A DNA stretch of 64,000 nucleotides, taken from the NCBI RefSeq assembly GCF_036173125.1, contig NZ_CP108054.1, positions 7,097,001 through 7,161,000 of the forward strand. The letters are read 5' to 3'. Below, in pieces: positions 10,070 through 17,289 of this stretch. Numbering within the stretch: position 1 is the first letter of the stretch; each line of letters begins with the position of its first letter. A program made the translations under genes and the position numbers. The stretch is from Streptomyces sp. NBC_00286. Its GTDB lineage: Bacteria; Actinomycetota; Actinomycetes; Streptomycetales; Streptomycetaceae. The notes beneath the pieces were generated by a model. That model was not told the origin of the DNA. It searched no databases and worked only from the letters and a program-made list of their open reading frames with translations.

Positions 10070-10222
10070 GGCGGAAATTCTGCCGTACCGCCGGACCTCA
10101 CGGCGCCGCTCTGCCGGAGGCCCTCGTACCGCTTGTGCCCTGACCTGCTATATGTCACCGGTATCGAGCCCCGCACGTGGCGCAGGGCACTCCGTTGTAC
10201 GTGTTACGCGCCACCCGTGCAC

Positions 10223-10531
10223 CTACGTGTTGCTGGTGCCCCAGTCGTCGTGAGCCGCCGCTCCGTTCGTGTTCCGCTCGCGCAGATGCCGTACGCGCTC
10301 GGCCACCGAGTCCGGGACACGGTCACCGACCCGCTCGCTCACCACGTGGTAGGCCTTGCCCGCGAACTGCCGGCCCTGCTGGGCGGCCGACTCGGCGGTG
10401 TTGCGCACCGCGGGGTTCTGCGCGATCTCCCGCGCGGACTTCTTCAACTGCTCGTAACGCTCACGCCCGGCTCGTGTGCCCAGGACGTACCCCAGGGCCA
10501 GTCCGGCAACGAACGTCAGTCGATAGCGCAT
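10223..10531 (-). CDS. Small YtxH-like membrane-anchored protein
   Basis: 102-residue protein beginning MRYRLTFVAGLALGYVLGTRAG. This is one short hydrophobic segment with a GYVLGTRAGRERYE signature typical of YtxH-domain proteins, followed by a charged helical region with AAQQGRQFAGKAYH. The ATG at 10531 is chosen because GGAAGG lies 9 bp upstream; a GTG nine bases earlier would sit on that site. The function of this family is not established and a stress-related envelope role is often suggested. It is the last chromosomal gene before the tRNA cluster. Confidence 0.75.
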   Translation of the reverse strand: MRYRLTFVAGLALGYVLGTRAGRERYEQLKKSAREIAQNPAVRNTAESAAQQGRQFAGKAYHVVSERVGDRVPDSVAERVRHLRERNTNGAAAHDDWGTSNT

Positions 10532-10679
10532 GACGGCCACCCTTCCCTTGAGTCGGCATCGGTCGCGGCGGAGGAACCGATTGGCGAAGCACCCCCCTGC
10601 TTGCGCTAATGTATGTGTCGCAGCGAGCGCCCGCCCTCTGGCGAATACCCAGGGAGGTACGTTCGATGCAGCGAGACAA

Positions 10680-10752
10680 TCCTCCGTAGCTCAATTGGCA
10701 GAGCAGCCGGCTGTTAACCGGCAGGTTACTGGTTCGAGTCCAGTCGGGGGAG
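10680..10752 (+). tRNA. tRNA-Asn (GTT)
   Basis: 73-nt cloverleaf. The acceptor arm TCCTCCG pairs with CGGGGGA (one T-G pair). The anticodon loop CTGTTAA is closed by GCCGG/CCGGC, and the T-arm is CTGGTTCGAGTCCAG. The CCA end is not encoded. It is the first of two nearly identical copies 5 bp apart. Confidence 0.97.
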
Positions 10753-10757
10753 CTCGA

Positions 10758-10830
10758 TCTTCCGTAGCTCAATTGGCAGAGCAGCCGGCTGTTAACCGGC
10801 AGGTTACTGGTTCGAGTCCAGTCGGGAGAG
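10758..10830 (+). tRNA. tRNA-Asn (GTT), second copy
   Basis: Same body as the copy at 10680, differing only in the acceptor stem (TCTTCCG with CGGGAGA). The change on both strands of the stem is compensatory, so both genes are probably functional. They are likely co-transcribed and share the hairpin just downstream. Confidence 0.97.
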
Positions 10831-10839
10831 CAGCGGAAG

Positions 10840-10862
10840 AGGACCCCTCAGGGGTCCTTTTT
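10840..10862 (+). terminator. Rho-independent terminator after the tRNA-Asn pair
   Basis: AGGACCCC-TCA-GGGGTCCT stem followed directly by TTTT. This is one of the few classical intrinsic terminators in the window. Confidence 0.9.
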
Positions 10863-10997
10863 CATGCCCGGCGGAACCGCGCGGCCTGCACCGCAGTCCT
10901 CATGGTCGTGCGTAGCCGACCAGCCGAAGCAGGAGATCGTATGAGCGGCTATGCTGCGGCAGACGGCGCGCACAAATGTGCGCGACGCGCCGTAGAC

Positions 10998-11071
10998 GGG
11001 GCGGTAGCTCAGCCGGTTAGAGCAGCGGACTCATAATCCGTCGGCCGTGGGTTCGAGTCCCACCCGCCCCA
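10998..11071 (+). tRNA. tRNA with CAT anticodon (elongator Met or lysidine-type Ile2)
   Basis: Complete 74-nt cloverleaf. The acceptor GGGGCGG pairs with CCGCCCC and the discriminator base is A. The D-arm is GCTC/GAGC, the anticodon loop is CTCATAA, and the T-arm is GTGGG/CCCAC. A CAT anticodon is used by elongator Met and by Ile2 tRNAs. The GAGCAG stretch after the D-arm resembles Ile2, but I cannot separate the two. This is the only full copy; its last 45 bp plus CC form the first of six direct repeats and the presumed integration target. Confidence 0.95.
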
Positions 11072-11073
11072 CC
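11027..11073 (+). repeat. att core copy 1 (inside the intact tRNA, attL-like)
   Basis: This 47-bp core runs from the anticodon stem to two bases past the tRNA 3' end. The intact tRNA is on its left and an element-type right arm on its right, as expected for the tRNA-proximal end of an integrated element. It is the reference for copies 2-6. Confidence 0.92.
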
Positions 11074-11610
11074 TGTGCAGGCCTCTGACCTGCGAAAACG
11101 TTCATTTTCGGGTGCCGGAGCGTCAACTTTGCCCGAACGGACTGAATCCGCTGCTCGCGAGTTCGGGATCTCGCCGGTCTGTGGTGCTCGGAAGTGTTTT
11201 GATCGCTCTGACCTGCGACGGAACAGGTATTCAAGGCTGTCGTCGGCCTCCGGATCCGCTGCCCCGGGGGCTCGAAGCCAAGGTCCAGGGACCAGACAGG
11301 GACCAAGACGGTGCCGACACCATGCGTCGCGTGTGTGGGATCCAGGGTCGGGGCGCTTCTCATCCGCTGGCTGTGCGCCGCCGTCCGCGATGTTTCCGGT
11401 CGGCGCCGGGCGCACCGGGCGTAGTGGATGGTGGTGCGTCTTGGTGCTGCCGGTGGCGGGACGGCGCGTGTTGCTGATGGCGGGGCCGATCGGCGATCCG
11501 GGTACTGAGGATCCCTGCGCCGGAGAGTGGTGGTCGCCACTGCTTCTCAGTGACCGCGGCGCCGTCGAGCGCCCTGGGCTGTCCGGAAACGGCCCGAACA
11601 GAAAACGGCC
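11074..11610. repeat. Right arm (P'-like) after att copy 1, homologous to that after copy 3
   Basis: About 540 bp without a gene. CTGACCTGC occurs at 11085 and 11208. A pair of AGGGACCA motifs lies at 11287 and 11298, 11 bp apart. The arm resembles 29914-30455 along most of its length, including the shared GGCCCGAACAGAAAACGGCC near 11590 and 30435. The remaining sequence to 11737 has no recognised gene. Confidence 0.75.
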
Positions 11611-11737
11611 CCTCCGGGATACTCGACGGCTTTCGGGCCGTCGAGATCGAGTGTGGTTGAGGTGATCGGACAGGGAGCTGCGGAGAAGGCAGAGCAGATC
11701 GACCCTGTTCGGGAGCCACCGCCCGCCGTGGCTATGC

Positions 11738-12055
11738 CTATCCGTGCGCGCTGACGCTGGCTCGCGCACGGCCGGTCCGCCGGCAGGCGACCAGCTCACG
11801 CTTCAAGGCACCCCGGCCCTGGAAGAACAGGGCCTGGTAGATCGCCTCGTGCGAGATCCGCACGGAATCGTCCTCGGGGAAGTCGGCCTTCAACCGGTTC
11901 GCAATCTGCTCCGGGCTCCACGACGTTGCCCACCCGCGATCCTGTCGGCGAGCCTTGCTCCGGCCCTTCCACGGCGGAACCTCGGGGCCCGCCACGGACT
12001 GTCCACCCGGGAGACAGACGGCGCCGGACAGCCGGTCCTGGTACGCGCTCCGCCA
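11738..12055 (-). pseudogene. IS30-family transposase remnant
   Basis: The minus strand reads SWSPEQIANRLKADFPEDD, SVRISHEAIYQALFFQGRG and then ALKRELVACRRTGRAR before stopping. This is the central signature of IS30 transposases (WSPEQI and SHE.IY). The N-terminal helix-turn-helix part and the catalytic C-terminus are missing, so it is a dead fragment. It abuts an IS4 remnant on the opposite strand. No inverted repeats or target duplication were found. Confidence 0.8.
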
Positions 12056-12069
12056 CACGATCATGAACG

Positions 12070-12470
12070 GGAGCACCCTCCGCTCGGGCGACCCGGCAGG
12101 CATCGAGCAGGAGATGTCGCCCCCGCTCACGCTCTACCAGGCCCTCCGCACTGTGATGGTCGGTGCCGCCGAGTCCCTCCGCGGGGCCGGCCCGGACCGC
12201 TGCTGTTTCGGCATCACGCTCCACACCACCCGTGACCGGGTGATCCAGGCCACGGGTATCGTCAGCGCGGACACCGATCGGGACACCCGTCTAGGGACGA
12301 TCGGCCGCCGGATCCTGGCCGGCCTGCTTCAGCCCAGGCGGCAGCGGGTCAGCACCCGCAAGGTCAAGTCACCGATGTCCCACTGCAGCGAGCGCCACGC
12401 CGCCGGCCGGCCCGACAGCAGCCGCACCATGACCCGCCTCAACGTCACCGTCCCCGAACCCGTGGATCAA
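12070..12470 (+). pseudogene. IS4-family transposase C-terminal remnant
   Basis: The plus-strand frame reads STLRSGDPAGIEQEMSPPLT, LYQALRTVMVGAAES and, later, RQRVSTRKVKSPMSH. This matches the C-terminal part of Streptomyces IS4-type transposases. The catalytic DDE region upstream is absent. The fragment joins the IS30 remnant at about 12060, which suggests one IS disrupted another before both decayed. The family call rests on remembered sequence pattern. Confidence 0.65.
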
Positions 12471-12542
12471 CCCGCGCTGCCCACGGCTTTCCCGGGACGA
12501 CCGGCACGCTACCCCTGCCACGCGGCGCCGACACCGCACCCT

Positions 12543-12705
12543 GACACTCCACCAGGAAGACCCCACTCGCTTCTGGCAACCCCGTGAAATCGCTGCCCAC
12601 TTCGGCGACGTCAGCCCGGGGAGCATGTACAGGCAACTGAATCGGTGGGCCGCCAGCGGCTTCGTCCACAAGTCCGGACCCGGTCTCTACGCCGCAACAC
12701 CATGA
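12543..12705 (+). pseudogene. C-terminal fragment of a winged-helix-like hypothetical protein
   Basis: The plus-strand frame ends at TGA 12703-12705 and reads FWQPREIAAHFGDVSPGSMY, then RQLNRWAASGFVHKSGPGLY and AATP. The layout (helix, turn, recognition helix, wing) looks like the DNA-binding tail found in many Streptomyces proteins of unknown function. No start or N-terminal part can be found upstream, where the IS4 remnant lies. I treat it as a broken gene. Confidence 0.45.
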
Positions 12706-12792
12706 CCCCCAGCCCCACTTGCGTGACCAGCGAAAACGCTAACTACCCCGGCCTTCGGGGAGGCCTCCACCGCCCAACGGCCGCCTCATTGC

Positions 12793-12852
12793 ACAGAACC
12801 ATGCCCAATAGGGCAACCAACCGGTTGGTTGCCCTATTGGGCATGGTTCTGT
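12793..12852. promoter_or_regulatory. Perfect 60-bp palindrome upstream of the hydrolase (probable TetR operator)
   Basis: Every base of 12793-12822 pairs with 12823-12852. The centre is CAACCAACCGGTTGGTTG, the form of many TetR-family operators. Each flank holds a smaller dyad, TGCCC-N4-GGGCA. It lies 113 bp before the hydrolase start and a TetR gene follows that gene, so autoregulation of both is the simplest reading. As RNA or single-stranded DNA it would form a 30-bp stem. Confidence 0.75.
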
Positions 12853-12964
12853 AGTGTCGGATCATCCGATCGGTTGGCTCGGTGCTCAGCCGCTGCGTGA
12901 CCAACCGCGCTGAGCCGGAAGGCCCCTTCGGCCCCGGAACCCAGAAACGAGCAAGGAGCACACC

Positions 12965-13870
12965 GTGCCTATCGACGTTCACTTTCGCAGCGGCGGTATC
13001 ACTGTCGCGGGCCACCTCTACCTTCCGGAGGATTACAAGGAGGGTCAGAAGCGGGCCGCCGTGGTGACGGTGGCCCCGGGGGGCGGGATCAAGGAGCAGA
13101 CTTCCGGTCGCTACGCCCGTGAATTGCGCGACCGGGGTTTCGTTGCCCTGGCCTTCGATCACCGGTCGTATGGCGAGAGCGAAGGCTTTCCCCGCTACGA
13201 CGAGGACCCGTTCGCGAAGATCGAAGACATCAAGAACGCAGTGAGTTATCTCCGTAACCGCCCGGAGGTGGATCCGGACCGTATCGGCGCTATGGGCATT
13301 TGCGGCGGGGGTGGCTATGCGCCCGCCGCGGCAGCCACCGATCGCCGGATCAAGGCCGTCGCCACTGTGAGCGGAGTGGGGGATCAGCGTGGCGTGTTTC
13401 ACGAGCAGACAGGTTCCGACCACGGTGTTCTGGTCGCCATGCTGGAGGCTTGCGGTGCGGCCAGGCAGGCGTTCTCACGCGGAGACGAACCCACGTATTG
13501 GCCCCTCATCCCGGGCCCGGAGGTCGAGAACGCGTTCGCTCCCCTCAAGGAAGCTCCGGACTACTACTACGACTCAACGCGCGGGGCTCACCCCCGATGG
13601 GAGAACAAGACGCTGGCCTGGTCGCTGGAGAAGCAGCTGACCTTTTCCGCATTGGATGTGGTCAGTCTCATCGCGCCACATCCCCTTCTGCTGATTGTCG
13701 GCACCGAATCCACCAGCCGGTCTCACAATGAAGCGACGTACGCGGCTGCCGCGGAACCCAAGGAGCTCTTCCTGATCGACGGGGCCTCGCACCTCGACCT
13801 GTACGATCTGGACCAGTACGTCAAGCAGGCAGCCGACAAATTGGCAGAGTTCTTCAGCCAGAGTCTGTGA
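12965..13870 (+). CDS. Alpha/beta hydrolase (YcjY/dienelactone-hydrolase-like)
   Basis: 301-residue cytoplasmic hydrolase starting at GTG 12965 after AAGGAG. Motifs: an oxyanion-loop region VVTVAPGGGIKEQ, FDHRSYGESEG after strand 4, the nucleophile elbow MGICGGGGYA, and a C-terminal histidine in LIDGASHLDLYD. The elbow carries Cys where most family members have Ser, as in dienelactone hydrolases. No signal peptide is present. The 60-bp palindrome lies in its promoter and the TetR gene follows 81 bp downstream on the same strand. Together they form a self-contained regulated unit. The substrate is unknown; an ester or lactone from xenobiotic or aromatic breakdown would fit the neighbours. Confidence 0.8.
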   Translation: MPIDVHFRSGGITVAGHLYLPEDYKEGQKRAAVVTVAPGGGIKEQTSGRYARELRDRGFVALAFDHRSYGESEGFPRYDEDPFAKIEDIKNAVSYLRNRPEVDPDRIGAMGICGGGGYAPAAAATDRRIKAVATVSGVGDQRGVFHEQTGSDHGVLVAMLEACGAARQAFSRGDEPTYWPLIPGPEVENAFAPLKEAPDYYYDSTRGAHPRWENKTLAWSLEKQLTFSALDVVSLIAPHPLLLIVGTESTSRSHNEATYAAAAEPKELFLIDGASHLDLYDLDQYVKQAADKLAEFFSQSL

Positions 13871-13951
13871 CTCACCTTGCTCCGGTAGGCACTACCGAGG
13901 GCGGTGCAAAGGTGAACAAGAAGGTTTCACGCCTCTATTATCCTGCAGCGC

Positions 13952-14536
13952 ATGATGTCTGATTCCAGCGCGAGCAGAGCCCGGCTGCTCGACGCCGCCG
14001 CCTCCGAGTTCACCGCACATGGCTTGGCCGGCGCCAGGGTCGCTCGCATCGCGAGCAACGCCAAATTGAACAAGGAGCGCATCTACGCGTATTTCGGTGA
14101 CAAGGAAAGGCTGTTCGACGCGGTGATGGACCAACGGCACGTCGAGGTGATGGCGGCAGTCCCGCTGGACGCCGACGATCTGCCGGGCTACGTAGGCCGC
14201 CTCTTCGACTACATCATCTCCCACCCGGACCTCATGCGGTTGGCCGCCTGGAAACAGCTTGAACGCCCCCTTGGCCAAGGCGGCAAGAATATCGGCTCTT
14301 ACCAACACGCCCTCGCCCCGCTCACCGCCGCGCGGGACGAAGGGCGGATCGACACCACCTTCAACCCGGTCGACCTGGCCGTCATCCTGTACGGCCTGGC
14401 CAGCGCCTGGCATCACATCTTCGCTGCGCAACGCGATACCGACTCGGGGGCAACGGACGACGTCTGGTCGGCGCAGCGGCTCACCGAGCACCGTGAGGCG
14501 CTGATCGAGGTGGTGCGCAGGCTCATGACCAGCTGA
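13952..14536 (+). CDS. TetR-family transcriptional regulator
   Basis: 194 residues with an N-terminal TetR DNA-binding domain: RARLLDAAASEFTAHGLAGA, then RVARIASNAKLNKERIYAYF and GDKERLFDAVM. An all-helical ligand domain follows, with ISHPDLMRLAAWKQLE. It probably represses the preceding hydrolase by binding the 60-bp palindrome at 12793. The start is ATG 13952 or the next codon, also ATG. A TATTATCCT sequence about 15 bp upstream could be a -10 box, allowing some transcription independent of the hydrolase promoter. Confidence 0.9.
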   Translation: MMSDSSASRARLLDAAASEFTAHGLAGARVARIASNAKLNKERIYAYFGDKERLFDAVMDQRHVEVMAAVPLDADDLPGYVGRLFDYIISHPDLMRLAAWKQLERPLGQGGKNIGSYQHALAPLTAARDEGRIDTTFNPVDLAVILYGLASAWHHIFAAQRDTDSGATDDVWSAQRLTEHREALIEVVRRLMTS

Positions 14537-14788
14537 ACACCATTCATGAGACCGGCCAGGCGCAACAGATCGCCTGAGCGACGCGGGGCCTGGGGTGGTG
14601 CTGCGCGATCCATTCGCCGTCGCCTGGTTGTTCTGTCTCGGGACGGTGTGGACGTCACTGGCTGTACCAACGCCTTCCGGGAGCCGCTGGAACCCCAGGC
14701 ATTCACCGACCGACTCATGCGCATGCTGTCGGTCCTCATCGCCGCCCTGAGCCCCACCACCAGCACACCAGACCTGGAGACCCCCCCC

Positions 14789-14949
14789 ATGAGCCTGCTC
14801 AGTCACCTCGTCCAGCGCCGGCTGAAGCTGGCCGCGCAGCCGACCCGGGACCTGGTCGTCGAGCGGGATCTTCGTGTCCCGATGCCCGACGGAATCGACC
14901 TCCTGGCCGACCGGTGGACGCCCAAGAGCGGTGGCGAGGGGCTGCCGAC
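14789..14949 (+). pseudogene. CocE/NonD (peptidase S15-like) hydrolase, N-terminal fragment
   Basis: Begins ATG 14789 behind GGAGA and reads DLRVPMPDGIDLLADRWTPK, the standard N-terminus of CocE/NonD hydrolases. The homology stops after SGGEGLPT at about 14949. From there the sequence belongs to a gene fragment on the opposite strand. The catalytic domain is lost. The same frame is open upstream to 14546 without recognised content; part of it resembles a TetR C-terminus, but not convincingly. Confidence 0.65.
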
Positions 14950-15164
14950 AGGATGGGATCCCGGAAGCGTTCGACTTCGCGCAGACGGGCGGCGCGTGAG
15001 GCCTTGCCGTCGAGGCTGCTGGTCTTACGCCGGCCTTTCGACTTTTTGTCCTTCGGCCCGCCGTGGTCTCCGCTGGTGAGCTGCACGCGCTCGGAGGCAT
15101 CGAGGAGATCCCGTACGGTGGGCCGGGGCTGGGCCCGCGTCCCACGCGCGGAGCCTGGCGTCAT
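14950..15164 (-). pseudogene. Truncated gene coupled to the acyl-CoA ligase gene
   Basis: Starts ATG 15164, overlapping the ligase stop as ATGA. It reads MTPGSARGTRAQPRPTVRDL, then LDASERVQLTSGDHGG and a lysine/arginine-rich stretch. It reaches VERFRDPI at about 14950, where the CocE fragment begins on the other strand. The overlap shows it was once the next gene of the operon. I do not recognise the family from 71 residues. Confidence 0.5.
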
Positions 15165-16690
15165 GCCTCCTCGGCGCCGCGGGCCGGCACGGAGCCGTAC
15201 TGGCTGCGCAGGCGGGCCTTGAGGATCTTGCCGGTGGCGTTGCGGGGCAGGGTGTCGACGAGGACGACCGACTTGGGGAGCTTGTACTTGGCGAGTCGGC
15301 CGGACAGGGAGTCCATGATGTCGTCGGGCGACACGTCGGAGCCCGCGCGGGGCACGACCAGCGCTCTGCCCACTTCGCCCCATCGTTCGTCGGGTACGCC
15401 GATCACCGCGCATTCGGCGACCGCGGGATGCTGGTAGAGGAGTTGCTCGACCTCGGCCGGATAGACGTTCTCTCCGCCGGAGATGTACATGTCCTTGATC
15501 CGGTCGACGATCGTGACGTACCCCTCCTCGTCGACGGTGGCCGCATCCCCGGAGCGGAACCAACTTCCTTCGACGAAGGCGTCCTTGGTCGCTTCGGGCC
15601 ACTGCCAGTAGCCCTTCATCACGTTGAGGCCCTCGATGATCACCTCGCCGACCTCGCCCGGTGCGACATCGGTGAGGTCGGGGCGCACCACGCGTACGTC
15701 GGTGAAGAAGCAGGGCGTGCCGGCCGAGCCGGCCTTGCGGATGCTGTCCCGCTCGCGCAGTCCCAGCGCGGCGGGAGCGGTCTCGGTCAGGCCGTACGCC
15801 TGGAGGAAGGTCAGGCCACGGTCCTGGTACGTGTGGATGAGGGCCTTGGGTACGGGTGCCGCCGCGCACATCAGGATCCGGATCGACGACAGGTCGGCCG
15901 TCGCCCACCGCGGCGACCGGGCCATGGCCTGGTACATCGCGGGCACGCCGAACATCCTTGTCACCCGGTGCTCGGCGATGACGGCGAGCACCCGTTCCGG
16001 GTCGAAGCCGCGCATCAGCACCGACGTCCCTCCTTTGAGGAAGCCCGGTAGGAAGACGGTGTTGAGGGCGGCGGTGTGGAACATCGGTGCCACCACCAGA
16101 GCGACGTCGTCGGTGGTGATGTCCACGTCCAGCAGGATGTTGAAGCAGTTCCAGGCGATGTTGGCGTGGGTGAGCATGACGCCCTTGGGACGGCCGCTGG
16201 TGCCGGAGGTGTACTGGATCATGCACACTTCCTCCAGGCCGACCGTCTCGTCCAGGGGGTCGTCCGGCGCGCTCGCGAGTAGCTCCTCGTACGCCGTCCC
16301 CACCTCGACGTAGTGCTTCACCTCGGCGTCGTCCCTGAACGCGTCGACGACGTCGGTGAGTTCGGCCCCGAACACCAGCACCGACGCTCCCGAGTCGCCC
16401 AGGATGAAGGCCAATTCGGGTGCCGCGAGGCGGGTGTTGAGCGGGACGAAGACGGCGCCCAGCGCGCTCGTGGCGAACAGGGTTTCCGCCAGGGCCGGAT
16501 GGTTCGCGCCGAGGTAGGCCACCCGGTCGCCGTGTCCGACCCCCAGGGCACGCAGGGCGTGAGCGAGCCGCGTCACGCGCGCGGCCAGCTCTCCGTAGGA
16601 CAGGGATCCACCGTCGTGCACGACGGCGGTGGTCTCTGGTGCCATGCGGGCGCGCCGCGCGGGCCACGAGCCGAGCCCTTGATTGCGCAT
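15161..16690 (-). CDS. AMP-dependent acyl-CoA ligase
   Basis: 509-residue cytoplasmic enzyme that should activate a carboxylic acid as acyl-AMP and transfer it to CoA. The AMP-binding signature is MIQYTSGTSGRPKGVMLTH. The second motif is QAYGLTETAPA, the hinge is WFRSGDAATVDEEGYVTIVD followed by RIKDMYISGGENVYPAEVE, and the C-terminal catalytic lysine motif is LPRNATGKILK. The ATG at 16690 is chosen over a longer open frame that overlaps the flavin reductase gene. It is 26 bp downstream of that gene and is the third gene of the monooxygenase operon. An aromatic or fatty acid substrate is likely. Confidence 0.9.
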   Translation of the reverse strand: MRNQGLGSWPARRARMAPETTAVVHDGGSLSYGELAARVTRLAHALRALGVGHGDRVAYLGANHPALAETLFATSALGAVFVPLNTRLAAPELAFILGDSGASVLVFGAELTDVVDAFRDDAEVKHYVEVGTAYEELLASAPDDPLDETVGLEEVCMIQYTSGTSGRPKGVMLTHANIAWNCFNILLDVDITTDDVALVVAPMFHTAALNTVFLPGFLKGGTSVLMRGFDPERVLAVIAEHRVTRMFGVPAMYQAMARSPRWATADLSSIRILMCAAAPVPKALIHTYQDRGLTFLQAYGLTETAPAALGLRERDSIRKAGSAGTPCFFTDVRVVRPDLTDVAPGEVGEVIIEGLNVMKGYWQWPEATKDAFVEGSWFRSGDAATVDEEGYVTIVDRIKDMYISGGENVYPAEVEQLLYQHPAVAECAVIGVPDERWGEVGRALVVPRAGSDVSPDDIMDSLSGRLAKYKLPKSVVLVDTLPRNATGKILKARLRSQYGSVPARGAEEA

Positions 16691-16716
16691 GGTGCGTCTC
16701 TCTTCTCTCAGATCTC

Positions 16717-17289
16717 TCAGATCCAGTCGGGCCATGTGTAGTCGGTTGAGTCGTCGTGGTCCCGGTGTGGGGGCAACGGGGCGAGCCGCCCCTGGGAGAA
16801 GACCAGCGGTGCGGCGCCGGTCTTCTCCACCCCGAGTTCCCGGACGCGGCCGAGGACGAAGTAGTGGTCGCCGAGGGTCCACACGTCGGCGATGTCGCAG
16901 TCGATCCAGGCGACGACGCCCGCCAGGACGGGGCTGCCCGAGGCCGCGCTGCGCCACGGGTGGCGGTCGAAGACGTCGGGTGCCTTGGCGCTGACGTCCC
17001 GGCAGAGGTCCTCCTGGCCGGCGGCCAGCACGTTCACGCAGAAGGCGCCGCCGGCCATGATCCTGGGCCAGGTCGTGGAGGAGCGGCCGGCGAAGAACGC
17101 GACGAGCGGGGGGTCCAGGGACACCGAGGTGAACGAGCCGATGACCATGCCGACCAGGGTGTCGTCGGGTGCGGTCGCGGTGACCACCGTGACACCCGTC
17201 GGGTAGTGGCCGAGCACGTGCCGGAACCGGCCGGGGTCGTCCGCCTGGCCGCCGCCGGGCGCCGTCGCGGCGGGCGTCGACCGGTTCAC
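16717..17289 (-). CDS. Flavin reductase component of a two-component monooxygenase
   Basis: 190-residue HpaC-type reductase that should use NAD(P)H to make free FADH2 or FMNH2 for the neighbouring oxygenase. Motifs: YPTGVTVVTATAPDD, GMVIGSFTSVSLDPPLVAFF near the N-terminus, AFCVNVLAAGQEDLC, and the C-terminal GDHYFVLGRV. The start GTG 17289 overlaps the oxygenase stop (GTGA), indicating translational coupling. The pairing with an acyl-CoA-dehydrogenase-like oxygenase matches the HsaA/HsaB and HpaB/HpaC arrangement. Confidence 0.92.
   Translation of the reverse strand: MNRSTPAATAPGGGQADDPGRFRHVLGHYPTGVTVVTATAPDDTLVGMVIGSFTSVSLDPPLVAFFAGRSSTTWPRIMAGGAFCVNVLAAGQEDLCRDVSAKAPDVFDRHPWRSAASGSPVLAGVVAWIDCDIADVWTLGDHYFVLGRVRELGVEKTGAAPLVFSQGRLAPLPPHRDHDDSTDYTWPDWI

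Noticed and set aside
14546..14788. Second TetR gene between the TetR regulator and the CocE fragment
   Set aside because: A few residues (EPLEPQAFTDRLMRML) recall a TetR C-terminus, but no DNA-binding domain exists and the signal is too weak to annotate.
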